From assembly GCF_900101265.1 (NCBI RefSeq), contig NZ_FMZS01000004.1, positions 248,001-312,000 of the forward strand: a stretch of 64,000 nucleotides of DNA, in the 5' to 3' direction. The position numbers and the translations under genes were made by a program. The notes beneath the pieces are model-generated. The model had not been told where the DNA came from, made no database searches, and worked only from the letters and a program-made list of their open reading frames with translations. The stretch comes from Massilia sp. PDC64 (lineage in GTDB: Bacteria; Pseudomonadota; Gammaproteobacteria; Burkholderiales; Burkholderiaceae_D). Shown piece after piece: positions 24,399-35,714 of this stretch. Position 1 is the first letter of the stretch; each line of letters starts with the position of its first letter.

Positions 24399-24966
24399 GC
24401 GCGCGCTCCCCGTAGCCGGTGAGACGGCGACGGAACTCGGCCGCGAACGCGTCGATCGCGTCGGGCGTCGCCTGCGCCGTGCCGTGCATGACGAGCGGCG
24501 CGATCCAGTCCATGCCGCACAGGGCGGCCGCCGCCTCGTACGGCGCGAGGAAGTCCTCGAACGGCCGGCCATGCAGGCCGCCGGGTTGGTACGCCTCGGG
24601 ACCGCTGCCCGTCGTCGTCACGAGCCAGAAGCCTTTCCCGCGCAGCGCGCATTCGCCCGTGTGGGCATGATCGTTGTAGGCCCAGCCGGGTTGCAGGACG
24701 ACGTCCATCCACTCCTTGACGATGGACGGCATGCCGTACCAGCGGAACGGGTGCAGGAACACGAGCAGGTGGGCGGCGCGCAGCCGCTCGCGCTCCTGCT
24801 CGCCGTCGATGTCGAAGTCGGGATAGCGCTGGTACAGGTCGCACAGTTCGACGCCGGGCAACGACTGCGCCGTCTCCGCGAGGCGGCGGTGGACGGGCGA
24901 GCGGTGCGGCGCAGGGTGGGCATAGAGCACGAGGATGTTGGGTTCGTTCATTCGTCGTTCGTTCAT
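24388..24966 (-). CDS. kefF: KefF-type NAD(P)H-dependent flavin oxidoreductase
   Basis: A 192-residue flavodoxin-fold protein of the NQO1 family. Features are ILVLYAHPAPHRSPV (FMN phosphate loop), VFLHPFRWYGMPSIVKEWMD and GKGFWLVTTTG. In E. coli KefF is the quinone-reducing activator of KefC and is encoded next to it; the same arrangement with an 11-bp overlap occurs here. Two starts are possible, ATG at 24966 or ATG at 24951; neither has a good ribosome site, and an extended -10 lies only 11 bp upstream of the first, which would leave a leader of a few bases. Confidence 0.85.
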   Translation of the reverse strand: MNERRMNEPNILVLYAHPAPHRSPVHRRLAETAQSLPGVELCDLYQRYPDFDIDGEQERERLRAAHLLVFLHPFRWYGMPSIVKEWMDVVLQPGWAYNDHAHTGECALRGKGFWLVTTTGSGPEAYQPGGLHGRPFEDFLAPYEAAAALCGMDWIAPLVMHGTAQATPDAIDAFAAEFRRRLTGYGERAHGT

Positions 24967-24977
24967 TGCAACACGGT

Positions 24978-24986
24978 TTTATAACA
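24978..24986 (-). promoter_or_regulatory. Extended -10 promoter of kefF-kefC
   Basis: The minus strand reads TG-T-TATAAA, an extended -10 element, 11 bp before the first possible ATG of the kefF-like gene. No clear -35 is seen. A start about 7 bp downstream gives a very short leader or favours the downstream ATG. Confidence 0.4.
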
Positions 24987-25108
24987 CACGGGACATGCCG
25001 TGCGTCATTCTCGCCCGACATGTCCTACACGCCAGCCGGGTGCATGCCTATAGTTCCCGGATGCGAGAGGATTATGATGATCGACAACGCGAACGAATGG
25101 AGAATCCC

Positions 25109-25411
25109 ATGTCCATGCAGAGCGAAGGCAGGGACGCCAAAGGGCGTAACTACGATCAGGTGACAAAGGACGGCACGAGTTCCGCGGGTACGCTCGGCGT
25201 GGGCGGTACCGGGGCGAACGCCCAATCCGATACCGGCGGCAACCTGCAAAAAGGCAGGGCGGACGATTTGCTGAGCAACGACGCCGAACGTGACAACGAA
25301 GGTTTCGTCGGCGAGGAAGCTGGCGAATTGCAGACCGGCCTCGGCGGCATCGGCAGCCTGAGCACCGGCAACGCGGGCAGCCGCCAGTCGGAAGACGACG
25401 ATTCTGAGTAA
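25109..25411 (+). CDS. Small acidic glycine-rich hypothetical protein
   Basis: A 100-residue hydrophilic protein I cannot assign. ATG at 25109 is preferred because GGAG lies 6 bp upstream; ATG at 25097 is in frame but has no ribosome site. The middle is rich in Gly, Thr and Asn (GTLGVGGTGANAQSDTGGN), and the end is acidic (SEDDDSE). There is no Cys, Trp or membrane segment, and the protein looks intrinsically disordered. It stands alone between kef and the bkd operon, with its own promoter region and a terminator hairpin after it. Such proteins are often stress-induced in this group, but that is a guess. Confidence 0.55.
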   Translation: MSMQSEGRDAKGRNYDQVTKDGTSSAGTLGVGGTGANAQSDTGGNLQKGRADDLLSNDAERDNEGFVGEEAGELQTGLGGIGSLSTGNAGSRQSEDDDSE

Positions 25412-25462
25412 GGCCCGGTTGGTCCGGGATCGGGGGCGTGCCAGCGGTCTGGTGCGCAGTGC

Positions 25463-25497
25463 GGGCGAACGGCGCCGGGGGCGACGCCGGTTCGCCC
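25463..25497. terminator. Hairpin between convergent genes, possible bidirectional terminator
   Basis: GGGCGAAC (25463-25470) begins a long GC stem that pairs, with one bulged base, with the complementary arm ending in GTTCGCCC at 25497. It is followed by CGTTTTA on the plus strand and lies 11 bp past the stop of the minus-strand lpd gene. Confidence 0.5.
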
Positions 25498-25507
25498 GTG
25501 CGTTTTA

Positions 25508-26896
25508 TCAGATGTGCAGCGCGTGCCCCAGGGCGCGCAGCGCCGCTTCCTGCACGGCTTCGCCCAAGGTTGGATGCGCGTGGATCGTGCCCGCGACATC
25601 CTCCAGCTGGGCGCCCATCTCGATGGATTGCACGAACGCCGTCGACAGCTCGGACACCGCCCCGCCGACGGCCTGCCACCCGACGATCACGTGATTGTCC
25701 TTGCGGGCGACGACGCGCACGAACCCGTCCGTCGACTCCAGGGTCATCGCACGGCCGTTGGCGGCGAACGGGAAACTCGCGCTGATGCAGTCCACGTCCA
25801 GACGCGTCGCTTCCTGCGGCGTCATGCCCACGACAACGACTTCCGGGTCCGTGAAGCAGACGGCGGGAATCGCATTCGGCGTGAAATGGCGGCGCTTGCC
25901 CGCGATGATCTCGGCCACCATCTCGCCCTGGGCCATCGCGCGGTGCGCCAGCATCGGCTCGCCCGTCAGGTCGCCGATGGCCCACACGTTGCGCATCGAC
26001 GTACGGCACTGGTTGTCGATGCGGACGAAACGCCCGTTCATGTCGAGCAGCAGGCTCTCCAGTCCATACCCTTCCGTGCGCGGGCGGCGGCCGACGGCGA
26101 CGAGCACGCGGTCCGCTTCCATGGCGACTTCTTCGCCGCCGGCGTTCTTCATGCGGATGCCGAGGCCATCCCCGGCCAGGCCCAGCACGCTCGATTCCAG
26201 GTGTACGTCGATGCCCAGCCGTTTCAGGCTCGCGGCGACTGGCATCACGAGTTCGTCGTCGTAGGCGGGCAGCACGCGTCCGGCCGCTTCCACGACCGTC
26301 ACCCGCGCGCCCAGCTTGCGGTAGGCGATGCCGAGCTCGAGGCCGATGTAACCGGCGCCGACCACGACGAGGTGCTCCGGCAGCGTCTCCGGGGCAAGGG
26401 CTTCGGTCGACGAGACCACGTTGCCGCCGAACGGCATGAACGGCAGCTCGACGGGCACCGAGCCGGTCGCGAGCAGAAGATGCTCGCAGTGGATCCGTAC
26501 ATCGCCTACCTCGACCGTCTTGCCGTCGAGGATGCGCGCCCAGCCTTGCACGACCTTCACGCCGTTCTTCTTCAGCAGCGCGCCGACGCCGCCCGTCAGC
26601 CGCTTGACGATGCCGTCCTTCCACGCGACCGTTTGCGTGACGTCGATGGTCGGGGCACCCGTCCGGATGCCGAGCGGCGATTCGCCCGCATAACGCGACG
26701 CCTGGTGGAACGCGTCCGCCGCATGGATCAGGGCCTTCGACGGGATGCAGCCGATGTTCAGGCACGTGCCGCCCAGGTCTGCCCCTTCGACGAGGATGGT
26801 CGGGATGCCCAGCTGGCCGGCGCGGATGGCGGCGACGTAGCCGCCCGGGCCGCCGCCGATGACGAGGAGGGTGGTGCTCTCAGTATTCACCGTCAT
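25508..26896 (-). CDS. lpdV: Dihydrolipoyl dehydrogenase (E3) of the branched-chain keto acid complex
   Basis: A 462-residue FAD-dependent disulfide reductase. The N-terminal FAD site is [12 protein letters not shown], and the redox-active disulfide is Cys45 and Cys50 in [12 protein letters not shown]. The NAD site [13 protein letters not shown] and the C-terminal catalytic His-Glu pair ([13 protein letters not shown]) are intact. It reoxidises the lipoyl groups of the E2 subunit, making NADH. It is the last of four tightly spaced genes (E1 alpha, E1 beta, E2, E3), 4 bp after the E2 gene. Confidence 0.93.
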   Translation of the reverse strand: MTVNTESTTLLVIGGGPGGYVAAIRAGQLGIPTILVEGADLGGTCLNIGCIPSKALIHAADAFHQASRYAGESPLGIRTGAPTIDVTQTVAWKDGIVKRLTGGVGALLKKNGVKVVQGWARILDGKTVEVGDVRIHCEHLLLATGSVPVELPFMPFGGNVVSSTEALAPETLPEHLVVVGAGYIGLELGIAYRKLGARVTVVEAAGRVLPAYDDELVMPVAASLKRLGIDVHLESSVLGLAGDGLGIRMKNAGGEEVAMEADRVLVAVGRRPRTEGYGLESLLLDMNGRFVRIDNQCRTSMRNVWAIGDLTGEPMLAHRAMAQGEMVAEIIAGKRRHFTPNAIPAVCFTDPEVVVVGMTPQEATRLDVDCISASFPFAANGRAMTLESTDGFVRVVARKDNHVIVGWQAVGGAVSELSTAFVQSIEMGAQLEDVAGTIHAHPTLGEAVQEAALRALGHALHI

Positions 26897-26900
26897 GCGT

Positions 26901-28160
26901 TCACTCCACGAACAGGGTTGCCGGCGCCTCGAGATACGAGCGCACCGTCTGGATGAATTCCGCCGCGACCATGCCGTCGATGACGCGGTGGTCGAACGAC
27001 GACGACAAATTCATCAGCTTGCGCGCGACCATGCCGCCGTTCCTGATCACGGGCCGGTCGACGATGCGGTTCACGCCGACGATCGCGACTTCCGGATGAT
27101 TGATGACGGGCGTGCTGACGATGCCGCCCAGCGCGCCGAGGCTCGTGATGGTGATCGTCGAGCCGGACAGCTCGTCGCGCGCCGCCTTGCCGTGGCGGGC
27201 CGCGTCGGCCAGCCGGGCGATTTCGGCCGCGGAGGACCACGGATCGCGCGCTTCCGCGTGACGCACGACGGGCACCATCAGGCCGGCGTCCGTCTGCGTC
27301 GCGATGCCGATGTGGACGGGCTGGTAGCGCGTGACGACGTTGGCCTGGTCGTCGTAGCGGGCGTTCACGTCGGGGAATTTACGGATCGCGAGCACGACGG
27401 CGCGCATCAGCAACGGCAGCAGGGTGATCTTGCCCCTCTCCTCGCCGTAGCGCGCGTTCAGCTGGCCGCGCAGCGCTTCCAGCTCCGTCACGTCGACTTC
27501 CTCGACGTACGTGAAATGCGGGATCTGGCGCTTCGCCAGTTGCATCTTCTCCGCGATCTTGCGGCGCAGGCCGATCACGGGGATCGCTTCCTCGCCTTCC
27601 AGCTCGGCATAGCGCGCATCGCCAGCATGGGCGGCGCGGCCGCGGCCGGCCACGTACGTATCCAGGTCCGCATGCGTGATGCGCCCCGCGGGGCCGGAGC
27701 CGGCCACGTATTGCAGCTCGATGCCCAGGTCCCACGCGCGCTTGCGCACGGCCGGCGCGGCCAGCGGTTTTTCGCCGGCCGCGCGCAAGGTGGGCGCCGG
27801 TGCGGGGGCGGGCGCCGGACGCGGCGGCGGGCCGACGACGGGTGCTGCCTGCGCGACGCTCGCCGCCGCCTCGGCCGGCTCGTCGGCGGGCGGTGGTGCC
27901 GCCTTCGCGTTGCCGGCGCCTTCCACTTCCAGCCGGATCAGCTCCGCACCGACTGCCAGCGACTCGCCGACCTTGCCGCCGAGCGAGATCACGGTCCCGT
28001 GCACGGGCGACGGAATTTCCACGGTCGCCTTGTCCGTCATGACGTCGGCCAGGATCTGGTCTTCGACGATCGCATCGCCCGGCTGCACGCGCCAAGCGAC
28101 GACTTCCACTTCCGCGATGCCTTCGCCCAGGTCCGGCATCTTGATCACATGCTGTCCCAT
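26901..28160 (-). CDS. bkdB: Branched-chain alpha-keto acid dehydrogenase E2 (lipoamide acyltransferase)
   Basis: A 419-residue protein. ATG at 28160 overlaps the E1 beta stop by one base. An N-terminal lipoyl domain (residues 1-78) carries the lipoylated lysine in [13 protein letters not shown] Pro/Ala-rich linker follows (about 85-125), then a peripheral subunit-binding domain ([22 protein letters not shown], about 135-170) and the catalytic domain. Its active-site motif [10 protein letters not shown] contains the His and Asp of HxxxDG. It transfers branched acyl groups to CoA. Only one lipoyl domain is present, as usual for this complex. Confidence 0.93.
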   Translation of the reverse strand: MGQHVIKMPDLGEGIAEVEVVAWRVQPGDAIVEDQILADVMTDKATVEIPSPVHGTVISLGGKVGESLAVGAELIRLEVEGAGNAKAAPPPADEPAEAAASVAQAAPVVGPPPRPAPAPAPAPTLRAAGEKPLAAPAVRKRAWDLGIELQYVAGSGPAGRITHADLDTYVAGRGRAAHAGDARYAELEGEEAIPVIGLRRKIAEKMQLAKRQIPHFTYVEEVDVTELEALRGQLNARYGEERGKITLLPLLMRAVVLAIRKFPDVNARYDDQANVVTRYQPVHIGIATQTDAGLMVPVVRHAEARDPWSSAAEIARLADAARHGKAARDELSGSTITITSLGALGGIVSTPVINHPEVAIVGVNRIVDRPVIRNGGMVARKLMNLSSSFDHRVIDGMVAAEFIQTVRSYLEAPATLFVE

Positions 28161-29203
28161 CACGCCTCCATCGCTCGTTTGAATGCCGCGCCCACGCGGT
28201 CCGGTCCCGGGAAATACGCCCATTCCTGCGCATGCGGGTAGGGCGTGTCCCAGCCCGTCACGCGCTCGATGGGCGCCTCCAGGTGGTAGAAGCAGTGTTC
28301 CTGCACGAGGGCGGCGAGCTCCGCGCCGAAGCCGCTCGTGCGCGTCGCCTCGTGGACGACGACGCAGCGGCCCGTCTTCTTCACGGACGCGACGACGGTC
28401 TCCAGGTCCAGCGGCCACAACGTCCGCAGGTCGATGATCTCGGCGTCGATGCCCGTCTCGCTCGCGGCCGCCTCGGACACCCATACCATCGTGCCGTACG
28501 TGAGCACGGTGAGGTCCTGGCCTTCCCGGAATACGGCCGCCTTGTCCAGCGGGACCGTGTAATAGCCGTCCGGGACTTCGCCCTTCGGATGCTTGGCCCA
28601 CGAGACGACGGGGCGGTCGTGGTGGCCGTCGAACGGGCCGTTATACAGCCGCTTCGGTTCCAGGAAGATGACGGGGTCGTCGTTCTCGATGGCCGCGATG
28701 AGCAGGCCCTTCGCGTCGTACGGATTCGACGGCATCACCGTGCGCAGCCCGCACACGTGGGTAAAGAAGGCTTCCGGACTCTGGCTGTGCGTCTGGCCGC
28801 CGTAGATGCCGCCGCCGCAGGGCATGCGGATCGTCAGCGGCGCCGTGAAATCGCCCGCCGAACGGTAGCGCAGCCGGGCCGCTTCGGACACGATCTGGTC
28901 GGTCGCGGGATAAAAATAGTCGGCGAACTGGATCTCGACGACGGGCCGCAACCCGTACGCGGCCATGCCCACCGCCGTGCCGACGATGCCGCCTTCCGAG
29001 ATCGGCGCGTCGAAGACGCGCTGCTTGCCGTACTTCGCCTGCAGGCCGTCCGTCACGCGGAACACGCCGCCGAAATAGCCCACGTCCTGGCCGTAGATGA
29101 CGACGTTGTCGTCGCGCCCCAGCATGACGTCCATGGCCGAACGGAGGGCCTGGATCATCGTCATCGGGGTCGTTTTCAAGTCCTTGTCGCTGTCGCGCTT
29201 CAT
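28160..29203 (-). CDS. bkdA2: Branched-chain alpha-keto acid dehydrogenase E1 beta subunit
   Basis: A 347-residue protein of the transketolase central and C-terminal type. It starts MKRDSDKDLKTTPMTMIQAL at 29203, one base after the E1 alpha stop. Typical segments are VVIYGQDVGYFGGVFRVTDGL, DAPISEGGIVGTAVGMAAYGLRP, the EIQFADYFYPATDQIVSE loop and the C-terminal VHEATRTSGFGAELAA. It pairs with E1 alpha to bind thiamine diphosphate and decarboxylate keto acids from Val, Leu and Ile. Confidence 0.93.
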   Translation of the reverse strand: MKRDSDKDLKTTPMTMIQALRSAMDVMLGRDDNVVIYGQDVGYFGGVFRVTDGLQAKYGKQRVFDAPISEGGIVGTAVGMAAYGLRPVVEIQFADYFYPATDQIVSEAARLRYRSAGDFTAPLTIRMPCGGGIYGGQTHSQSPEAFFTHVCGLRTVMPSNPYDAKGLLIAAIENDDPVIFLEPKRLYNGPFDGHHDRPVVSWAKHPKGEVPDGYYTVPLDKAAVFREGQDLTVLTYGTMVWVSEAAASETGIDAEIIDLRTLWPLDLETVVASVKKTGRCVVVHEATRTSGFGAELAALVQEHCFYHLEAPIERVTGWDTPYPHAQEWAYFPGPDRVGAAFKRAMEA

Positions 29204-29204
29204 G

Positions 29205-30720
<1,516 letters not shown>

Positions 30721-33700
30721 ATGTTGACTCAGGCGGCTCCGGTCAGGACCTTTGGTGCGGGCGGCGGCCTGCTGGGCGGAATCATCGACGACTACGACTG
30801 GAGCGCCACGACCCTCGGCCCCATCGACCAGTGGCCGGATGTCGTACGTACGACCGTCGAACTGATTTTGCGCTCGCCCGTGCCCATCGTCACCCTGTGG
30901 GGGGAGGACGGGGTCATGATCTACAACGACGCCTATTCCGGCTTCGCGGGCGGCCGCCATCCGCGCCTGCTCGGTTCCAAGGTCCGCGAAGGCTGGCCCG
31001 AGGTGGCCGATTTCAACGACAACGTGATGAAGGTCGGCCTGGCCGGCGGCACGCTGTCGTACCGCGACCAGGAGCTGACCCTGCACCGCAGCGGCAAGCC
31101 CGAACCCGTGTGGATGAACCTCGATTACTCGCCCATCGTCGACACGGACGGCGCCGTCGTCGGCGTGATCGCCATCGTCGTCGAGACGACCGGCAAGGTG
31201 CGCGCCGAGCGCTGGCTGAGCGGAGAACACGAGCGCCTGCGGACCATGTTCGAGCAGGCCCCCGGCTTCATGGCCCAGCTGGCGGGGGCCGACCACGTGA
31301 TCCAGTCCGCGAATGCGGCGTACCGCGCGCTGGCCGGCCAGCGCGACCTGCTCGGCAAGCCGGTGCGCGAAGCGCTGCCGGAGACCGTGCCGCAGGGGGT
31401 GATCGCGATCCTGGACCAGGTCTACCTCACCGGCACGACGTACACCGCGACCGCAAGTCCGCTGTGGCTGGCCGGCAGCGACGGCAACCGCCGCCTGCAC
31501 TACGTGGATTTCGTCTACCAGCCCGTCAAGCGCGAGGACGGTACCGTGTTCGGCATCTTCGTGCAGGGCAGCGACGTCACGGTGCGCGTCGAGGCGGAAC
31601 GCGCGCTGCGCGAGAGCGAGGAAAAATTCCGGACGTTCGCCGAGGCGATGCCGAACCAGGTGTGGACGGCGACGAAGGACGGCCGGCTGGACTGGTTCAA
31701 CACCCACGTGTACACATACAGCGGCTGCGACCACGAGCGCCTGGCGGGCATCGCCTGGGTGGCCACCGTGCATCCCGACGACCTGCCGGCCGTGCAGAAG
31801 CGGTGGGCGATGGCCGTCGCATCGGGGGCGCCGTACGACGCGGAATTCCGCCTGCGCCGCGCGGACGGTACGTACCGCTGGCACCTGTCGCGCGCCGTCG
31901 CGCTGCGCGATGCGGACGGCAACGTGACCCGCTGGATCGGCACCAGCATCGACATCGAGGACCAGAAAGTCATCTCGCACCGCCTCGCGGCGTTGAACGC
32001 GGACCTGGAATCGACGGTCGCGCGGCGCACGGCGGAACGCGACCGCATGTGGCGCCTGTCGCGCGACATCATGCTCGTCGCCTCCTTCGACGGCATCGTG
32101 GAAGCGGTCAGCCCGTCGTTCGGGTCGCTGCTGGGCTGGGCCGAGCACGACATTGTCGGCAAGAACTTCCTGCAGCTCGTGCACCCCGACGACCAGGCGG
32201 CCACGGTCAACCAGATGGCGTCGCTGGGCGAAGGCCATTACGTGTATAAATTCGAAAACCGCTACCGGCGCAAGGACGGCAGTTACTGCCTCCTGTCGTG
32301 GACGGCGGCGCCGGACGCCGAATTCATCCACGCGATCGGACGCGACATCACGGCCGACCGCGAACAGGCCGAACAGATCCGCCGGACGGAACTGGCGCTG
32401 CAGCAGTCGCAGAAGATGGAGACGATCGGCAAGCTGACGGGCGGCGTCGCGCACGATTTCAACAATCTGCTGCAGATCATCTCGGGCAACCTGCAGCTGC
32501 TCGAAATGAATGCCGGCGGCACCGACGTCCAGCGCTGGATCGGCAGTGCCCGTTCGGCCGTCGAAAAGGGCGCGAAGCTGGCCAGCTACCTGCTCGCGTT
32601 CGGCCGCCGCCAGCCGCTGGAACCGAAGGTGGTCAAGATCGGCCGCGTCGTGACGGGCATGGAGGACATGCTGCGGCGCGCGCTCGGCGAAGAGATCGAG
32701 GTGGAGCTCGCGATCTCGGGCGGCCTGTGGAATACGGCGGTCGACGTCGCGCAGGTCGAGAATGCGATCCTCAACCTCGCCATCAACGCGCGCGATGCCA
32801 TGTCCGGTGCCGGCAAGCTGACGATCGAGGCCCATAACGCGATCCTCGACGACCTGTATTGCCGCACGCACGGCGACGTGGCGCCTGGGCAGTACGTGAT
32901 GCTGGCCGTGACGGACACGGGCAGCGGCATGACGCCGGACGTGCTGCGCCAGGCGTTCGAGCCGTTCTTCTCGACGAAGGAAGAGGGCAAGGGATCGGGC
33001 CTCGGGCTGTCGATGGTCTACGGCTTCGTCAAGCAGTCCGGCGGCCACGTCAAGATCTACAGCGAACCGGGGCAGGGCACGACGGTGAAACTGTACCTGC
33101 CGCGCACGACGGCGGCCGAGGAGCCCCTGGGGCCGATCGATGCGCACCAGCCGGCCGTCGGCGGCACCGAGACGATCCTCGTCGCGGAAGACGACGAGGC
33201 CGTGCGCACGACCGTCGTCGAGATGCTGACGCAGCTGGGCTACCGCGTGCTGAAGGCGGCCGATGCGGCGAGCGCGCTTGCCGTCGTCGAATCCGGCGTG
33301 CCGATCGACGTGCTGTTCACGGACGTCGTCATGCCGGGCACCCTGCGCAGCCCGGATCTCGCCCGCATGGCGCGCGAACGCCTCCCGAATCTCGCCGTGC
33401 TGTTCACGTCCGGTTACACGGAGAATTCCATCGTGCACGGCGGGCGCCTCGACCCGGGCGTGGAACTGCTCGGCAAGCCCTATACGCGCGAAAGCCTCGC
33501 GCGGCGCATCCGCCAGGTGCTTGCGAACCAGAGAAACCGCGTGCACGTCGAGAGCGCGCCGCCGATTGTGCCGACAGCCGGCCGCGTGCCCGATCCGAAC
33601 CGGTTGCGCATCGTCCTCGTGGAAGACGAGGACGAGATCCGCGACGCGACAGCCGCGCTGCTGCGCCACCTGGGCCACGAGGTGCTGGAAGCGGTGGACG

Positions 33701-33936
33701 CGGAACAGGCGGTCGAACTCATCTCGCCCGCGTCCGACGTCCTCATCACGGACGTGTTGTTGCCCGGCATGTCGGGCGACCTGCTGGCCGCACAGGCTCG
33801 CACGCTGGCCCCTGGCATCCGCATCGTGTTCGCGACGGGCAAGGGGGAAGTCAACAACTGGCCGGACGCCGTCGTGCTGCGCAAGCCGTACGATCTCGCC
33901 GCGCTGACGGCGGCGCTGGCGCGCAGCGTCGCCTGA
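30721..33936 (+). CDS. Hybrid sensor histidine kinase with PAS domains and two receiver domains
   Basis: A 1071-residue cytoplasmic kinase with no transmembrane segment. Order: about four PAS/PAC sensor modules (roughly 20-150, 165-290, 296-420, 440-560), a HisKA dimerisation domain with phospho-acceptor His578 (GGVAHDFNNLL), a HATPase domain (about 680-800: NLAINARDAM, TDTGSGM, GKGSGLGLSM), receiver 1 with Asp868 (FTDVVMPG) and receiver 2 with Asp1011 (ITDVLLPG). No output domain is present, so phosphate must pass to another protein. The ATG at 30721 has only a weak ribosome site. It is closely similar in its kinase and first receiver to the protein at 42969-45326. Confidence 0.87.
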   Translation: MLTQAAPVRTFGAGGGLLGGIIDDYDWSATTLGPIDQWPDVVRTTVELILRSPVPIVTLWGEDGVMIYNDAYSGFAGGRHPRLLGSKVREGWPEVADFNDNVMKVGLAGGTLSYRDQELTLHRSGKPEPVWMNLDYSPIVDTDGAVVGVIAIVVETTGKVRAERWLSGEHERLRTMFEQAPGFMAQLAGADHVIQSANAAYRALAGQRDLLGKPVREALPETVPQGVIAILDQVYLTGTTYTATASPLWLAGSDGNRRLHYVDFVYQPVKREDGTVFGIFVQGSDVTVRVEAERALRESEEKFRTFAEAMPNQVWTATKDGRLDWFNTHVYTYSGCDHERLAGIAWVATVHPDDLPAVQKRWAMAVASGAPYDAEFRLRRADGTYRWHLSRAVALRDADGNVTRWIGTSIDIEDQKVISHRLAALNADLESTVARRTAERDRMWRLSRDIMLVASFDGIVEAVSPSFGSLLGWAEHDIVGKNFLQLVHPDDQAATVNQMASLGEGHYVYKFENRYRRKDGSYCLLSWTAAPDAEFIHAIGRDITADREQAEQIRRTELALQQSQKMETIGKLTGGVAHDFNNLLQIISGNLQLLEMNAGGTDVQRWIGSARSAVEKGAKLASYLLAFGRRQPLEPKVVKIGRVVTGMEDMLRRALGEEIEVELAISGGLWNTAVDVAQVENAILNLAINARDAMSGAGKLTIEAHNAILDDLYCRTHGDVAPGQYVMLAVTDTGSGMTPDVLRQAFEPFFSTKEEGKGSGLGLSMVYGFVKQSGGHVKIYSEPGQGTTVKLYLPRTTAAEEPLGPIDAHQPAVGGTETILVAEDDEAVRTTVVEMLTQLGYRVLKAADAASALAVVESGVPIDVLFTDVVMPGTLRSPDLARMARERLPNLAVLFTSGYTENSIVHGGRLDPGVELLGKPYTRESLARRIRQVLANQRNRVHVESAPPIVPTAGRVPDPNRLRIVLVEDEDEIRDATAALLRHLGHEVLEAVDAEQAVELISPASDVLITDVLLPGMSGDLLAAQARTLAPGIRIVFATGKGEVNNWPDAVVLRKPYDLAALTAALARSVA

Positions 33937-33939
33937 TCG

Positions 33940-34917
33940 TCAGGCCCGCGCCGTGGCCGTCGTCCTGGCGAGGCGGGACGCCGCGTCGGCGATGAAGCCG
34001 GCCGTCGCATCCGGGTTCGTGATGGGCAGCATGTGGCCGCCCTCGATGAGTTCCAGCCGCGCGCCACGTACCTTGTCGGCCAGCGCCTGGCCGTGTGCGC
34101 GCCAGTCCAGGATGCGGTCGTCTTTGCCGTACAGGATGCTGATGGGAACCTGGAGTTCGCCGTAGCGCAACTCCTGCATGGGCAGGCACTCGGGAACCGA
34201 ACGCAGGTCATCGGACGCGGACAGGAAGGCGCCCGGGCGCAGCCCGAGCAGGCCGCCGCCCCGCATCGCGTAGTCTTCCGGCACGGCTTCCGGGCCGAAC
34301 ACCTGGTCCAGCGCGGTGCGGCTGTTCCGGATCGTCGCGGGAATCGCGAGCGTCCACGCGACGATCCGGCGCCACGTCGGCGACAGGATCGTCAGGCCCT
34401 CGAACACGGGCGGCACGTGTTCCTGCATGTGCGTCAACGGCGCAATCAGAGCCAAGCCACTGACGCGGTCGGGATGCCGCAGCGCAAGCGTCAGGGCCAG
34501 CGCGCCGCCCAGCGAGTGGCCGACGACGAGCGGGCGCTCCAGTCCGAGTCGATCGATCAGCGCCGCGAGCATGGCGGCCTGCGTGTGCAGGTCGGCCGGC
34601 GTGCCGGGGTCGCGCGTGGAGTGGCCGGAACCGGCGCGGTCCACGGCGACCATGCGGTAGCGGCCCGTCAGCCGGTCCGTCACGCCATACGTGTAGTGGG
34701 CGAGCTGGCCCGCCAGGCCGTGCACGAGCAGCAGGGGCGGCAGGGTCGGATCCCCGCCGTCGAACTCCTGGATGTGCAGGCGCGCACCGGGCACGTCGAC
34801 GAAGCGGCCCTGCGGTGGCAGCACGGCTTCGACCTTGCGCGCGGTCCACAGGGTGAACAGGAAGGCCACGAACACCAGCAAGGCCAGGACGCCGAGGAGT
34901 GTCAGCACGAGAGTCAT
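33940..34917 (-). CDS. Alpha/beta hydrolase with N-terminal membrane anchor
   Basis: A 325-residue hydrolase. Residues 1-25 are a single hydrophobic helix, probably an uncleaved anchor. The fold shows LLLVHGLAGQLAHY (oxyanion loop), the nucleophile elbow VGHSLGGAL, LYGKDDRILDW with the acid, and EGGHMLP with the catalytic His. It is the last gene of an operon with an SDR and a Baeyer-Villiger-type monooxygenase; its ATG overlaps the SDR stop as ATGA. In that setting it probably hydrolyses the ester or lactone made by the monooxygenase. Confidence 0.82.
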   Translation of the reverse strand: MTLVLTLLGVLALLVFVAFLFTLWTARKVEAVLPPQGRFVDVPGARLHIQEFDGGDPTLPPLLLVHGLAGQLAHYTYGVTDRLTGRYRMVAVDRAGSGHSTRDPGTPADLHTQAAMLAALIDRLGLERPLVVGHSLGGALALTLALRHPDRVSGLALIAPLTHMQEHVPPVFEGLTILSPTWRRIVAWTLAIPATIRNSRTALDQVFGPEAVPEDYAMRGGGLLGLRPGAFLSASDDLRSVPECLPMQELRYGELQVPISILYGKDDRILDWRAHGQALADKVRGARLELIEGGHMLPITNPDATAGFIADAASRLARTTATARA

Positions 34918-35714
34918 CGTTTGATCGCTTTCTTGAGAAGGTTCCAGTAACCGACGGGAGCGAGGCGTTCCAGCAGCGCGGCGGCCTTCGCGTCGCTGCC
35001 GACGAGGATGCGGGCCTGGCGCCGCTCGATGCCGCGCACGATGATCTCGCCCGCCCGTTCCGGCGCCATGCGCAGCAGCTTTTGCATCGTGCGGCGTCCG
35101 CGTTCGACTTCATCCGCCGGTGCGCCGGCGGGCACGCGCGCGTTCTGCGCGATGTTTGTCGCCACGCCGCCCGGATGCACGACGGACACGCCCACCGTGC
35201 TGCCTTCCAGCTCGTGGCGCAGCACGTTCGAAAAGCCGCGCACGGCGAACTTGCTGGCCGAGTACGCGGCCTGGCCCGGCGGGGCGATGATGCCGTAGAT
35301 GCTCGACACGTTGACGATGCGCGCGTCGTCGCTCGCGCGCAGCAGGGGCAGGAAGGCGCGCGTCATGCGTACGAGGCCGCCGATGTTGATGTCCATGAGC
35401 CAGTCGAAATCGTCCGCGCCAACCTGTTCGAACGTGCCGCCGAGTGCGACGCCCGCGTTGTTCATCAGGAGGTCCACGCGCCCGTGCGCGGCGTGCACGA
35501 CGGCCGGAAATGCGGCGACGGCGGCGCGGTCCGCGACGTCCAGCACGTGGTGCGTCGCGCCGTTGCCGATCTCGCGCGCCACTGCCGCGACGGCGTCGCC
35601 GTCGATATCGGCGAGGGCGAGCCGGGCGCCGCGGCGGGCCATGGCGAAGGCGGTGGCGCGGCCGATGCCGCTGCCGGCGCCGGTGATGACGGCAACGCGG
35701 TTCTGCAGGTTCAC
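34914..35714 (-). CDS. SDR-family NAD(P)-dependent oxidoreductase
   Basis: A 266-residue classical short-chain dehydrogenase. The nucleotide site is ITGAGSGIGRA, the structural motif is NNAGVAL, and the catalytic set is Ser in VNVSSIYG with YSASK. It starts at GTG 35714, overlapping the monooxygenase stop by 4 bp, and its own stop overlaps the hydrolase ATG. It would interconvert an alcohol and a ketone, placing it before the monooxygenase step. The substrate is not visible. Confidence 0.87.
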   Translation of the reverse strand: MNLQNRVAVITGAGSGIGRATAFAMARRGARLALADIDGDAVAAVAREIGNGATHHVLDVADRAAVAAFPAVVHAAHGRVDLLMNNAGVALGGTFEQVGADDFDWLMDINIGGLVRMTRAFLPLLRASDDARIVNVSSIYGIIAPPGQAAYSASKFAVRGFSNVLRHELEGSTVGVSVVHPGGVATNIAQNARVPAGAPADEVERGRRTMQKLLRMAPERAGEIIVRGIERRQARILVGSDAKAAALLERLAPVGYWNLLKKAIKR

